From: Rhizobium bangladeshense
GTDB lineage: Bacteria; Pseudomonadota; Alphaproteobacteria; Rhizobiales; Rhizobiaceae
Assembly: GCF_017357245.1 (NCBI RefSeq)
Contig: NZ_CP071615.1
Coordinates: 305,740-369,739 of the forward strand
Length of the DNA stretch: 64,000 nt
Direction: 5' to 3'
In this document: positions 39,195 through 48,983 of the stretch, piece by piece
Numbering within the stretch: the stretch's first letter is position 1
Layout: each line of letters starts with the position of its first letter
The notes under the pieces: model-generated
The model's database searches: none
The model's input: only the letters and a program-made list of their open reading frames with translations
Told to the model about the DNA's origin: nothing
Program-made: the position numbers and the translations under genes

Positions 39195-39202
39195 GATTTT
39201 GC
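39195..39202. repeat. IS66 target-site duplication, right copy
   Basis: GATTTTGC exactly repeats 33774-33781. Confidence 0.93.
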
Positions 39203-39232
39203 GGCAACTAGCGACTTCTCAAAATTGCTCGG

Positions 39233-39560
39233 TCAGACGCCTTTAAAGGGCGACACGACGACTGCTGGTGCAAACATCGGATCTTCCCCGAGTACAGAAA
39301 GAACCTCAGCTCGCTTTCGGGCGAGCCGTCGCCACGTGAACAATTGCTGCGGCGTCAACCCATGCCGCCGCGCCACAGAGCACACCGAGGTTCGCAACTC
39401 TCCGCAATGATCCGCGCCTTCTGATCGTCGCTCCATTCGCTACGGCGGCCATTGCCAGTGAACACCTCAAACCGGCGTACCGGCTCATCCTTCGATTTAA
39501 GTGTAAGCTCTGAAATCGACATATGTCCAAGCCGTCTTTCGAGGTTGAACATCAATGATC
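39233..39560 (-). pseudogene. Another IS66-type TnpA remnant
   Basis: The minus strand gives RRFEVFTGNGRRSEWSDDQKARIIAES, then in a shifted frame VARRHGLTPQQLFTWRRLARKRAE. This is the HTH region of a different IS66 group's TnpA. Frameshift and loss of neighbours make it inert. Confidence 0.85.
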
Positions 39561-40199
39561 AAGCGATGATCCGGAAGGTGGATCAGGACAGCGTCTCTGA
39601 TGTCCTATGTCAAGGTTTCGGCCACGAGGAATCCCACGCTCCAAAGAACGTCCAGCCAGGATGATCGCGTATGGATGGAGGCGGAACTCAAGGACGTCGG
39701 TGAGCAAGCTCTGATGCGCGGGTTGGATACGCATTCCCGATAATGCGTCCGGGGCTGTTCCTATCTTACTACCGGCGTCGGTCGGTACCGGCCACAAAGC
39801 GGCTGACGGATACCTCCCGCTTCCAAGCAGGTCTTAGAGCTTCCGCAAATGCCGTCCTGCATCATCTCGCGGTCCGGCGTCAGATCTGCGACGATCCGTT
39901 TCAAGTGACCGTAATTTGCTCTGCATGCATGAAAACTCCATGCAGCCTCCACGGAATCTCCACCCGTACGCGAGAGATAGACCTTGTTGAGGAGACACTG
40001 ATGCGGATTCGGGGCCCTAAGCTGGTTTCTGGCCACACCACTTAGCATGCTGGTCCAATGCTGACGTGCAATCCGCGACACCATCCGCGTGCCACCCAAA
40101 GGCTTCGCGAACAACCGACGGCGCGATTGCGATCAGTGTGCCCAACCTCGGGCAGAAGGTTCCGGTCGGCTTAGCTCGATACCGAGAGAGATTGCTCAA
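39561..40199. other. Intergenic stretch, no gene recognised
   Basis: Short frames on both strands show no identifiable motif. It contains the control region of the LuxR-type gene. Confidence 0.4.
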
Positions 40200-40949
40200 A
40201 TGACGACGCAAGCTGATGCTGATTTGGCCTTTGGGACTTTTTTTCACCAGATGGACGGTCTCTTTCGTGTTGAACAGTTGTTCGAGTGTCTATCTGATTT
40301 CGGGAAAATTTTGGGTCACCCTTTGGTCGCCTATGGCGCTTCGACGCACGTTCATAATCCACTTAGAAAAGGCGGAAGCAAATTGCAAACAATGTCGAAT
40401 TATCCAGCGGCTTGGCAGGAGCATTGTTTAAAAGAAGGTTATGACAGGCTTGGTCCAATCGTAGCGGCGAGCCGATCTCAGTCGTTGCCGCTCCTCTGGG
40501 ACGAAGTGTATGCCGATCCAAAAACCACGGATAGAGAACGACGCATCTTCGATGAGGCTAAAAATTTTGGTTTGAAGGCGGGCGTTACTGTTCCCCTCCG
40601 CGGGCAGGGAGGCAGTTTCTCGACCATGAGTTTTGTTCAAAAAGAAGCGAGTGGACTGAAGGACTTTGAAATCAACTACCTCCAATTTGCCGCGTGGTTA
40701 TTTCATTTGAAGATCGTGAACACTTTTGACTGCAACGACGAACGTCCCAACCTGACTGGGCGTGAAAAGGAGTGTCTCGCATGGGTCGCAAAGGGAAAGT
40801 CCTCTTGGGACATCTCAGGTATACTTGGAATCTCGGCAAATACAATCAATTTTCATATCAAAAACGCTATGAGGAAGCTGAAGACCGGGAATAGAATAGT
40901 TGCGGTACTGAGGGCGGCAAGATACGGATTGATTGAGGTGCAGCCGTAG
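40200..40949 (+). CDS. LuxR-family regulator with autoinducer-binding domain
   Basis: The 249-residue protein has an N-terminal autoinducer-binding domain (about 20-165) and a C-terminal LuxR HTH (LTGREKECLAWVAKGKSSWDISGILGISANTINFHIKNAMRKL). The pocket residues W72 and Y81 are present, but the almost invariant aspartate that contacts the AHL amide is glycine (YDRLGP, G85). It may bind a different ligand or none. No synthase gene is adjacent. It is followed by a response regulator and kinase on the same strand. A decayed 3' copy lies at 3291-3707. Confidence 0.92.
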   Translation: MTTQADADLAFGTFFHQMDGLFRVEQLFECLSDFGKILGHPLVAYGASTHVHNPLRKGGSKLQTMSNYPAAWQEHCLKEGYDRLGPIVAASRSQSLPLLWDEVYADPKTTDRERRIFDEAKNFGLKAGVTVPLRGQGGSFSTMSFVQKEASGLKDFEINYLQFAAWLFHLKIVNTFDCNDERPNLTGREKECLAWVAKGKSSWDISGILGISANTINFHIKNAMRKLKTGNRIVAVLRAARYGLIEVQP

Positions 40950-41067
40950 TAGATTGGAGAAACTAAGTTCAAATCATCTTAGGTGTCAAGCGTATTTACG
41001 AAACCACGTCGTAATAGCAGGCCGGCGCAAGTAATATATGAAAAAATATATTTTCTCCGGTAGGCGA

Positions 41068-41215
41068 AGTCGTCGCCATTCTTCTTCCCTGGGTTGGTGT
41101 CCACTTTATGGCCGGACACATAAGCTAACTGCTCAGGTTGCAGCGATTCGAATTTATGGTTTGACGCGAGGCGTCGCGAAACCTCCCTCGCATCATTACT
41201 TTTAGGAGGCACGCC
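41068..41215 (+). repeat. Regulator upstream region, copy of 13861-13999
   Basis: Shared blocks include TTCTTCCCTGGGTTGGTGTCCACTTT and TTTTAGGAGGCACGCC, the latter being the ribosome site of the response regulator. Part of it also survives at 3727-3785. Confidence 0.85.
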
Positions 41216-41911
41216 ATGCGCAATGAATTGATCCTCATCATCGAGGACGATCGGGAAACTCGTGCTTTGTTAAAAATTTACCTTGAGAGAGAAGGTTATC
41301 GAATAGTGGAGGCATCCGATGGAGAAATAGGCCTTGCGCACCATATGAAGCTGAAACCGGATCTTATCATTCTCGACATCTCGTTGCCCCGCCGGGACGG
41401 CTTTGAGGTGTTGGCTGAAATCAGGCGCCGCGGCGATACGCCAGTGATTATGGTGACTGGCCGGGGCAAGCTTATTGAACAACTGCAGGGCTATCGATGC
41501 GAAGTAGATGTTTACATTGCCAAACCGTTCGAACCGGACTTGGTGGTGGCCCATACCAACGCGGTGCTACGGAGGGTCGGTCGTCGCACCGCCAATAGGC
41601 CAATCCGCCTTGGAAAACTGACTATCGATCAGTCAGCACATGCCGCATGGGCAGATCAACCGACTGGACGAAAAGACCTGAAGCTGACTCCAACGGAGTT
41701 CAGGCTTATCTCTCGTATGGCTAGTTCCCCCGGCCGCGTGTTCGAGCGTGCTGAACTGATTGACGCGTGTTTTCCAGAAGATTTGCCGCTCGAGCGGACC
41801 ATTGATTCTCATATGTCCAATCTGAGATCCAAACTAGACGCGGCAGACCTTCGCGGCATGTTGGTCTCCCTCAGGGGCATTGGATACCGAATGGACAACC
41901 CAGATGGTTAG
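41216..41911 (+). CDS. OmpR/PhoB-family response regulator
   Basis: The 231-residue protein has a receiver domain with phospho-acceptor D54 (LIILDISLPRRDGFE) and K103 (AKPFEPD), then a winged helix (LTPTEFRLISRMASSPGRVFERAELID). AGGAGG is seven bases before the ATG. Its last eight bases overlap the kinase gene, so both are made together. Compared with the copy at 14000, this one keeps the aspartate but has CEVDVY where CGADDY is usual before the lysine, a change near the active site. Confidence 0.94.
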   Translation: MRNELILIIEDDRETRALLKIYLEREGYRIVEASDGEIGLAHHMKLKPDLIILDISLPRRDGFEVLAEIRRRGDTPVIMVTGRGKLIEQLQGYRCEVDVYIAKPFEPDLVVAHTNAVLRRVGRRTANRPIRLGKLTIDQSAHAAWADQPTGRKDLKLTPTEFRLISRMASSPGRVFERAELIDACFPEDLPLERTIDSHMSNLRSKLDAADLRGMLVSLRGIGYRMDNPDG

Positions 41912-42995
41912 ATACAGGACCAGAAATTTGAAAACGATGATCGTTCGGGCTTTGAGCGTGCAAACCTTCATATCTTTAGCGGCATTTAACTTTGGAGTTG
42001 CAATATTTTTCACGATACTGGATCGATTGCAGTCTTTGGGCTATTTTCGGGAAACCAATTATTACTCGTCCTGGATGGATGTCGCCGTACTGAGTTTAAT
42101 AGTAACAATGGGTCTTATTCCCGCCGTCATTGTCGGCCGTCGGCTAGCCCAAGGCATAGTGGGCGCTCTGCCACCAATTGCAGCTGCAACCCGTTCTATA
42201 GCCGCCGGTGACTATTCAGTGCGTGTCACGGCGCCCCCGAACTCGTTCGAGGAGACCTATGCACTTACTGCCGATATTAACGCTATGGCCGAACGTTTGG
42301 AGGAGTTGGAAGCAGATCTCAGGTACCGGAATTCAGCGATCGCGCATGAATTCCGCACGTCCCTGACCGTGCTATTTGGCAACCTGCGTGGACTTTCGAC
42401 TGGAGCCATCGAACCAAGTCGGGAGCTCTTCGCTCGCATGATTCCCCATGTCAGCTGTCTTGTTCCTATGGCCGACGACTTAGAAAATCTTCGATTATCG
42501 AGCGCCAACAAGCTCGTTTTTAACATGAAAGAGATCGACCTGGCGGTGGAAGCTGAGACGCTGACCGCCTCGATGGAGCACGATTTAATCGCTGCCAGCA
42601 TCACAATTGAGCGACAGTTCGATCGTGCAGTTTGCATCGCCGATCCTACGGGAATGCACCTTGTGCTGCGAGCGCTGCTCGATAACTGCCGCCGCTACGC
42701 AACGGGGAGCACCGTGACCATCCAGACCTATCAGGATGAAGATTCGGCCATGATACTTTGCGAGGACACAGGTCCTGGCTTGCCAGCCGACGTGGCAGAT
42801 AAAGTCTTCGATAGCTTCTGGCGCGGCAATGACTCGCAAGAGCGCGTTCCCGAAGGCAGCGGTCTTGGCCTTACAATTGTAAAGACGATAGTAAGTGCCC
42901 ATCACGGCGAAGTCGCCATAGATACTGATTGCGGACGAGGCTTCAAAGTCAAGGTCCGGCTGCCAAAGAACGCCTCCAACGTAAAGAGGATTTAG
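41904..42995 (+). CDS. Sensor histidine kinase
   Basis: The 363-residue protein has two membrane segments (about 20-40 and 60-80), a HAMP domain ending in LRYRNSA, and the H-box with H148 (SAIAHEFRTSLTVL). The ATPase domain follows, with LLDNCRRYA, EDTGPGLPAD and GSGLGLTIVK. The segment between membrane helices is only about 20 residues, so it probably senses the membrane or an intramembrane partner. The ATG at 41904 lies in the end of the response-regulator gene. It presumably phosphorylates that regulator. A truncated copy is at 14688-15221. Confidence 0.93.
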   Translation: MVRYRTRNLKTMIVRALSVQTFISLAAFNFGVAIFFTILDRLQSLGYFRETNYYSSWMDVAVLSLIVTMGLIPAVIVGRRLAQGIVGALPPIAAATRSIAAGDYSVRVTAPPNSFEETYALTADINAMAERLEELEADLRYRNSAIAHEFRTSLTVLFGNLRGLSTGAIEPSRELFARMIPHVSCLVPMADDLENLRLSSANKLVFNMKEIDLAVEAETLTASMEHDLIAASITIERQFDRAVCIADPTGMHLVLRALLDNCRRYATGSTVTIQTYQDEDSAMILCEDTGPGLPADVADKVFDSFWRGNDSQERVPEGSGLGLTIVKTIVSAHHGEVAIDTDCGRGFKVKVRLPKNASNVKRI

Positions 42996-43081
42996 TGTTG
43001 GTGGACGTGAACTGAAGTGACGGGCCGGTGGGTAATTTCCTCCAGATTTTATTAGAATCCGACCTGCTGAAGTACGGACAA

Positions 43082-43330
43082 TGAAGGAGGAGAGATTTAC
43101 GGAAGAGCAGATCATTGCGGTGCTGAAGGAACAGGAAGCTGGAGCGTAGCGGTTGATGTTTGCTCAAAGCAGATTTAGAAAGCGACCTTTCACATTTTGG
43201 AGACCCAGATATGGCGGCATGAAAGTTTGCGAGGCGAAGCGTCTGAAGGCGCTCAAGAGGACAACGCCAAGCTGAAGAAGCCGATCGCCGAGCAGATGCT
43301 GGTGCCGCCGCACTCTGCGAGCGTCCTGCA
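43082..43330 (+). pseudogene. IS3-family OrfA remnant
   Basis: The start MKEERFTEEQIIAVLKEQEAGA is clear, then TAG. Later frames give EAKRLKAL and NAKLKKPIAEQML, the leucine zipper. An internal foreign stretch and frameshifts have destroyed the gene. Confidence 0.82.
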
Positions 43331-43389
43331 AAAATGTATGTCCACCTCGTCCGTGCAAGGGTTCGCGACAGGCGAAAGATTCGCGTCGG

Positions 43390-43811
43390 ATTGACGAGCC
43401 ATCCGTCACGCTTGAGCAGCACGTGCACGCGGCGGTAGCCGTAGCGCACCCGTGTTTGGCAGACGTCCTTGCTTCTCAGCTTCAGTTCGGCCTGCTCGCC
43501 GCGGCTGGTCCAGTCCGCCTGACCGTGTCGACAAGCTTGCGCTTGCGGGTAGGCCTCCGAGCTTTTTTGACAGGACGTCCTGAAGCATGGCCTTGTCCAA
43601 CGACGGGTCGGCGACGATCCGCTTCAGCTTGGCATTCTCGTCCTCGAGTTGGCGAAGTCGCTTCATCTCCGGAGGGTATGCGAGCGCCAATTGTAAAAGG
43701 TCGCATCCGAAATTCCCCCCTTGCGGCAGACCTCACCGATCGGCGTACCGTCCTCTGACTGCTTCAACACGAATGCTATTTGCGGTTCCGAAAAGTTCGA
43801 CGCCTTCATGG
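43390..43811 (-). pseudogene. IS3-family (IS407-like) OrfA/OrfB remnant
   Basis: Minus-strand pieces read MKASNFSEPQIAFVLKQ, EVCRKGGISDATFYNW, LEDENAKLKRIVADPSLDKAMLQDVL and VRYGYRRVHVLLKRDGWL, in order but different frames. This is an OrfA plus the start of OrfB from a relative of the fragment at 24930-25125. Confidence 0.82.
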
Positions 43812-43972
43812 GATTCTCCTCTTCTTCCCCGCAGGGATCATAAGTGGATAATTCAGTTCCAAATGGCCTAGTTTGACGGGGTACGTCGGTGCAGGAGACG
43901 CTGAAGAGAGATCCCCAAAGCGGCTAATTGTTCAGCTTTCGACGGCATCAAGGCGGGTTGATTACGGTGATC

Positions 43973-45242
43973 TTGACCTTGCCCCGTTGAAATAATCCAT
44001 TTTGAAGTAAGCTCTGGCCCATTGAGAGGACCAGAGAATGAAGCGCAACCGTTTCACGGACGAACAGATCATCGGCATTCTGAAGGAGCACGAGGCAGGC
44101 ACGCCGGTCTCGGAGCTTTGCCGCAAGCATGGCGTTAGCGATGCCAGCATCTATAAACGGAAGGCCAAGTTCGGCGGCATGGAGGTGTCCGAGGCCAAGC
44201 GGCTGAAGACGCTTGAGGACGAGAACACGCTGAAGCGGCTTCTGGCGGATGCGATGCTCGACAATGCTGCCTTGAAAGACCTTTTGGGAAAGAAGTGGTG
44301 ACGCCCGCGGCCAAGCGGAAAGCTGTCGCGCGTCTGATGAGCCATCATGGGATGAGCGAACGGCGGGCGTGTAAAGCCATTGGTTTTTGCCGAATGACGG
44401 TCCGTTACGAGACCAGCCGCGACAATGATCATGAGCTTCGCGAGCGAATGAAGGCGTTGGCGCATGAACGTCGCCGCTTCGGATATCGACGCATTCATGT
44501 GCTGCTCCGGCGGGAGGGTCACCTCGTGAACCACAAGAGGCTCTTCCGGCTCTATCGGGAGGAGAAACTGACGGTGCGCAAGCGCGGCGGTCGCAAGCGA
44601 GCGATAGGCACGCGAGCGCCGATGCTGGTGCCGATGGTGGCCAATGATCGTTGGTCGCTAGACTTCGTGTCGGATCAGTTCACCGATGGGCGCAGATTGC
44701 GGATTCTGACCGTCGTCGATGATTGCACGAGGGAGTGCCTGGCGCTCGTCGCCGATACATCCCTTTCCGGTCTTCGCGTCGCACGGGAGCTTGACCGGAT
44801 TATCGAGGAGCGCGGCAAGCCGAGGATGATCGTCAGCGACAACGGCAGCGAGTTCACCAGCAACGCGATCCTGCAATGGGCGGACCGGACCAAGGTTGAC
44901 AGGCATTACATTGCACCTGGCAAGCCGATCCAGAACGCTTTTATCGAAAGCTTCAACGGGCGGCTGCGAGACGAGTTCTTGAATGAAACTCTGTTCTCGT
45001 CGCTTGCTCACGCCCGGTCTGCGCTTTCAAACTGGCGTAGCGATTACAACGATCAACGCCCGCATTCAGGCCTTGGCTGGCTGACACCGGCCGAATTCGC
45101 TCAGACACTCAACCCGCGACGTGATGCGGTGCTGCGCAGCCGAAATGGCTCCGCACCGCAACCCGCCGCTACCGAACCAACAACAGCAACCAAAAACCGC
45201 TGGAGCGAACTCAAAACTGATAAAACTTGGGGGCAAGGTCAA
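43973..45242 (+). mobile_element. Complete IS3-family element
   Basis: TTGACCTTGCCCC at 43973-43985 and its mirror ending at 45242 are the tips. OrfA and OrfB are intact in the 1270 bases between. I see no target duplication at the tips. A 115-base right-end copy is at 10411-10525. Confidence 0.93.
44038..44301 (+). CDS. IS3 OrfA
   Basis: The 87-residue protein has the [24 protein letters not shown] and a leucine zipper [19 protein letters not shown]. Its stop lies inside the OrfB start (GTGGTGA), fitting programmed -1 frameshifting to an OrfAB fusion. Confidence 0.94.
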   Translation: MKRNRFTDEQIIGILKEHEAGTPVSELCRKHGVSDASIYKRKAKFGGMEVSEAKRLKTLEDENTLKRLLADAMLDNAALKDLLGKKW

Positions 45243-45317
45243 TCTGGCACGACGGCCAGGGCGCCTGCCTGTTCACGAATGACCGCCGTTCATACTGCCT
45301 CTTTCCTCGGCAGTTGA
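44295..45317 (+). CDS. IS3 OrfB transposase
   Basis: The protein has HTH_21 ([26 protein letters not shown]) and the DDE core ([32 protein letters not shown]). The start is GTG, overlapping orfA. Reading continues through the right inverted repeat and 75 bases of flanking DNA before a stop, so the last 25 residues are host-derived. The catalytic part is intact. Confidence 0.93.
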   Translation: MVTPAAKRKAVARLMSHHGMSERRACKAIGFCRMTVRYETSRDNDHELRERMKALAHERRRFGYRRIHVLLRREGHLVNHKRLFRLYREEKLTVRKRGGRKRAIGTRAPMLVPMVANDRWSLDFVSDQFTDGRRLRILTVVDDCTRECLALVADTSLSGLRVARELDRIIEERGKPRMIVSDNGSEFTSNAILQWADRTKVDRHYIAPGKPIQNAFIESFNGRLRDEFLNETLFSSLAHARSALSNWRSDYNDQRPHSGLGWLTPAEFAQTLNPRRDAVLRSRNGSAPQPAATEPTTATKNRWSELKTDKTWGQGQSGTTARAPACSRMTAVHTASFLGS

Positions 45318-45505
45318 TGTTCTTGCTGGGTTTGGATAGGCGGTATCGGTGTTGAGGAGATTGCTGAGTTGCGGCGGTATAGTTGGTATTTCGTCGAGGC
45401 TCTGCAGGTAGGATGCGATTGGAGGGCGGCCGCTTGAGCTCTATCTCCCCAGGGTAAGCAGGGGCAAGAGCGCAATCAACGCGTTCCGACCCCTGTCCTA
45501 TTTTG

Positions 45506-45832
45506 TCAATTAGCCAACGCTTGATGTATCCAGTTTAAGATAGCGGTCTTCGGCTTGGCGCCGACAGAGATGCTAGCCACTTCGCCTACCTCGAAGATCG
45601 CGAGCGTCGGGATCGAGAGGACGCCGAACCGCCGGGCGATCTCCGGATTTTCGTCGATATTCAGCTTGGCCACCTTGACCTTTCCTTCCATCTCAACCTC
45701 GATTTCTTCGAGGCTCGGAGCAATCATTTTGCACGGAGCGCACCACTCAGCCCAGAAATCGACGACTACGGGCACTACGGATTCCAGGACTTCCGACTGG
45801 AAATTGCTGACATCGACCTTCTTAACGCTCAC
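45506..45832 (-). CDS. trxA: Thioredoxin
   Basis: The 108-residue protein is a standard thioredoxin: [21 protein letters not shown] with the WCAPC active site, then [24 protein letters not shown] with the cis-proline. The start is GTG, with AAGGAGC upstream. It is a cytoplasmic disulfide reductase. A second copy to the chromosomal gene is expected for a plasmid location; a symbiosis-specific use is only inference. Confidence 0.95.
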   Translation of the reverse strand: MSVKKVDVSNFQSEVLESVVPVVVDFWAEWCAPCKMIAPSLEEIEVEMEGKVKVAKLNIDENPEIARRFGVLSIPTLAIFEVGEVASISVGAKPKTAILNWIHQALAN

Positions 45833-46237
45833 GGTTGCTCCTTATTGAAATTGTGGGTAGCGCAGCAGCGGATTGTGGTTCGGCTGCCATTGCGTAGCTG
45901 TCATACGGGCGCTAGGTGTTGGAATTGAGGGTTCCTCCTCTTCGTCTTCCCCCACCAGAGGTGTTGGCGAGGTCAAAGTTAATCAGTAATTATTCGTGTT
46001 CTCAATCGAATAGGATCAATATCGATGGTAGCACGTAAGATCTCAAACGCTGGTCCGGTTTCCGTGCAACAGCCGAACGCATCTGCGGATTATGTCTCAC
46101 TGAAATCTGTCCTACCATTTTCAACACAGCACGAAACCTACAATGTCGAGTAGGGTGGCGCATACGCATGTGGCGCACGAAAGCGTTGATACAGGGCAAA
46201 GCGTGGTCGCATTGATCGTCGGAAGAGGAGTTACCCT

Positions 46238-46303
46238 TCAGGCCGGCGACGCCAGTTCGGCTAAGACGTCTCGGCATGTTGTCGTGATTTCTTGCACGTT
46301 CAT
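46238..46303 (-). pseudogene. Stub of a CYP114-like P450 gene
   Basis: Ninety-three bases after the CYP112-like gene a second start with AGAGG upstream encodes 21 codons (MNVQEITTTCRDVLAELASPA) and a stop. From memory this resembles the N-terminus of CYP114, which follows CYP112 in rhizobial gibberellin operons. Sequence beyond is unrelated. Confidence 0.5.
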
Positions 46304-46396
46304 CTAGGTTACCTCTTGGTTGGCTGATTTGAACGGTGCGAGTCAGGAAGGCCGGCAAATGCGGAAGAGATCGCGATGCCCGGTATTGTCCACGCA

Positions 46397-47599
46397 TCAC
46401 CAGAGCACCGGGAACTCCTCAAACCCGCCAGTGATGATGTCTTTGCGCAACTTCAGTTCTTCGGGCGCCACGGCTAGGCGCAACGCGGGGAAGCGTTGGA
46501 AAATTGAGCCGAACACCACCTTGAGTTCCAGCCTGGCCAGCGCCCCGCCGATGCAGTAGTGCGGCCCGTGGGAGAACGCTAGGTGCGGGTTTTCGGCGCG
46601 TCCGATGTCGAAGATTTCCGGGTCGTCGAAACGGCGTGGATCGAACGACGTCGCCGATAGGCCGACCAGCACCTTGCTCTCCGCGGGAATATGCACGCCC
46701 GCGATGGTCACGTCGGCCCTTGGATAGCGCATGATGCCGTCCCAGCCCGCGCCCGGCGGGTACATGCGCAAGATTTCCTCCACCGCCTTGTCCACAAGGG
46801 ATGGATCGCCGAACAGGCGTTCGCGTTGTTGCGGATGGCGAAACATCGCTAGCAGGCCGAACTCAATCTGCGCGACGGTGCTCTCGTGTCCCGCCACCAG
46901 CATACCCGCCGCCAGGCCGATCGCCTCTTCCTCAGTCGCCTTGCCTTGGCTGACCGCCGCGAGCAGATCCGTCAGCAGGTTGTCGCCGGGATCCTGGCGC
47001 TTGTCTCGCATCTTGGCGCGAATGTAGCTGCGCAATTCTTCCCAGGCCAAGCGCGCCGCGCTCCGCGGGCCGCTTTCATGCTGGTGCGTCATAACCTCGT
47101 CGGATAGCTCGGCGAAAAAGGCGTGATCCTCGTAGAGAACGCCCATTAACGCGCTGATGACCATGGCCGGAAGCGGAAAAGAGAGGTGGCGGCGCAGGTC
47201 GGCGGGCTGCGGCTGGGCCGCCAGCGTCTGGAACAACTGCGCGGCGATCGCCTCGACCTGCCGCGCGATCAATTTCACTCTGCGGCGGCTGAAGGCCGGC
47301 GCGACGATTTTGCGTAACCGGGCATGCTCGCCGCCCTCGTGCGAGCCTAGCCACCCCGGGGAACCGAGAATAACCGTAGCCGGGGTGAATGCCTCCGGCG
47401 GCATTCCCGAAGGCCTAAACGCCGGATCGGACAGTACCGCCTTGGCCTCGTCGTAGCCTGTCACCCACCAGCCTTCGTGTCCAGACGGGAAGCGCACGCG
47501 GTGGATTGGACCATTGGCGCATAGCGCCAACATCTCGGGCGAGGGCTCGATGTGATCGACGCGCCACATCGGCAGCGTCGGCAAGGATTGTTCGGACAT
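46397..47599 (-). CDS. Cytochrome P450, CYP112-like
   Basis: The 400-residue soluble P450 has the I-helix motif AGHESTVAQ, ExxR in EEILR, PERF-like FDPRRFDDPE and the haem-cysteine loop FSHGPHYCIG. The start MSEQSLPTLPMWRVDHIEPSPEM resembles CYP112 of rhizobial gibberellin operons (recalled, not searched). In those operons CYP112 is followed by CYP114, ferredoxin, SDR, CYP117 and terpene synthases. Here only a CYP114 stub remains, so a complete gibberellin pathway is not encoded. The gene itself is intact. Confidence 0.88.
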   Translation of the reverse strand: MSEQSLPTLPMWRVDHIEPSPEMLALCANGPIHRVRFPSGHEGWWVTGYDEAKAVLSDPAFRPSGMPPEAFTPATVILGSPGWLGSHEGGEHARLRKIVAPAFSRRRVKLIARQVEAIAAQLFQTLAAQPQPADLRRHLSFPLPAMVISALMGVLYEDHAFFAELSDEVMTHQHESGPRSAARLAWEELRSYIRAKMRDKRQDPGDNLLTDLLAAVSQGKATEEEAIGLAAGMLVAGHESTVAQIEFGLLAMFRHPQQRERLFGDPSLVDKAVEEILRMYPPGAGWDGIMRYPRADVTIAGVHIPAESKVLVGLSATSFDPRRFDDPEIFDIGRAENPHLAFSHGPHYCIGGALARLELKVVFGSIFQRFPALRLAVAPEELKLRKDIITGGFEEFPVLW

Positions 47600-47739
47600 G
47601 GTGGCAACTCACTCTTTACGCGATGAAGGGGCGGAACGTGACACCGGCAGGCGCTGCCGGCGGCGAATGTCTTAAGGCGGCATGTAGAACGTCCTCCGCG
47701 GCGATTGTCAGCACCTGGTACCTCAGCGGGCGGAAGGTG

Positions 47740-48141
47740 TCAGCATGGCGCGTTGGCCGCCTTGCAAGTGCCAGCAGCAACCGCAATCGTCTTGCTCGAT
47801 GATGTCGCTTTTTTCCAGTTTCTCATACCCATCGAGGGGCTGCGCTCTGTTTCAGCGAGAGAAAAGACTACCTCAACGTCCTCGCGTGAGACGAGCGACC
47901 CGGCTTCCCTCGTAATCCTCCGTTGGGCGAGACGGCGCACCATTTCCTTGATGTAAGCGGCGCTGCCGCCCTTTGAACGCGAGACGGCTTCGGCCAAAGC
48001 TTCGCCCTGAAAGTTCAGCGCATGACCGAATCGCTCAATCAACCGCTTGCGGCAATCGTCATCCGGGAGCGGAATATCGAGAGCCACATCTATCCCCGTC
48101 GTGACAGAAAGACGCCGGGCCATGATGCAGATGGAAGTCAT
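47740..48141 (-). pseudogene. C-terminal lid of an AAA+ ATPase
   Basis: The minus strand reads RRLSVTTGIDVALDIPLPDDDCRKRLIERFG and GGSAAYIKEMVRRLAQRRI, the sensor-2/lid region of an AAA+ ATPase. Walker A and B parts are not found upstream, where unrelated sequence begins. It is probably a remnant; a family assignment is not possible. Confidence 0.65.
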
Positions 48142-48983
48142 TCAAGAATTCCTGTTCGTCGTGAACACCGATTGTGCTCCTCCGCGTTAGACGCCGCGGG
48201 GTTGTGCAAGCGACGCCTGTAAGTCAGGTGCCGGAGATTTAGCCTCTTCGCAATTGCGGTTCCGAACTGGCGCCGGGTCGCCCTGTTTGATACGGGCACG
48301 TTGTGCATAATCCTCTAAGCTCGCAATCGGATCTGGGCCTTAGGGACCCAGCTTACTCGGAGCACTACTCGTGCCAATCAGGTTGCGCCGGTAAGCCTTC
48401 CAGATTGCACATCATTCGTTGTCACTATTCGGAGGTTCCGTAGGGTTGTCGACATATAGGGTCGCAATCCGCCCGCGATCACTACCACGTTGGAGAGGGC
48501 GGTCCGATGGGCTCTAGATCGGATATGGGGGCGAGGTGATCGTTCTCACGATGGGGCCGCCCGTGGCGGAGCAAGCGCAACGCAACGCTACCCCTATGGC
48601 TAAGATCGCGGGACGATTACAAAGATCCGGTCGCACGCATTGCTTGGACACCAGACCCAGGAAGACGATGCCGGGCCGGCTGCCACTGGATCAAACGCTA
48701 GGCGCGGGCCACCCTTAGTAAAGACGAACGACTCTCTGCGCCCGAATTTCTTCACCATATTGCGTTTCATCTCCAGACAGAAATGGACGTGAATTCTGAT
48801 GAGAACTAGGTCGATTCGAAAGGGTCCAGATCATACTGTTGATAGCTGGAGTTCGAATGTAGGCGCGGTTTGCTCCTTACGCGGCACTTCACCGGGCGCC
48901 AAGTGGGTATTGGCCGAGCTTAGCATGAAAATGTGTTGACACGCTGCTCGAGGCCGCGGTCCGTTGGTCGGGCTTGGACACGT
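48142..48983. other. Intergenic stretch of 840 bases, no gene recognised
   Basis: I find only short frames without motifs. It must hold the promoter for nothing obvious, as genes on both sides point leftward. Confidence 0.4.

Noticed and set aside
44295-45317. The extended C-terminus of IS3 OrfB as a novel domain
   Set aside because: The last 25 codons are simply read-through past the inverted repeat into flanking DNA.
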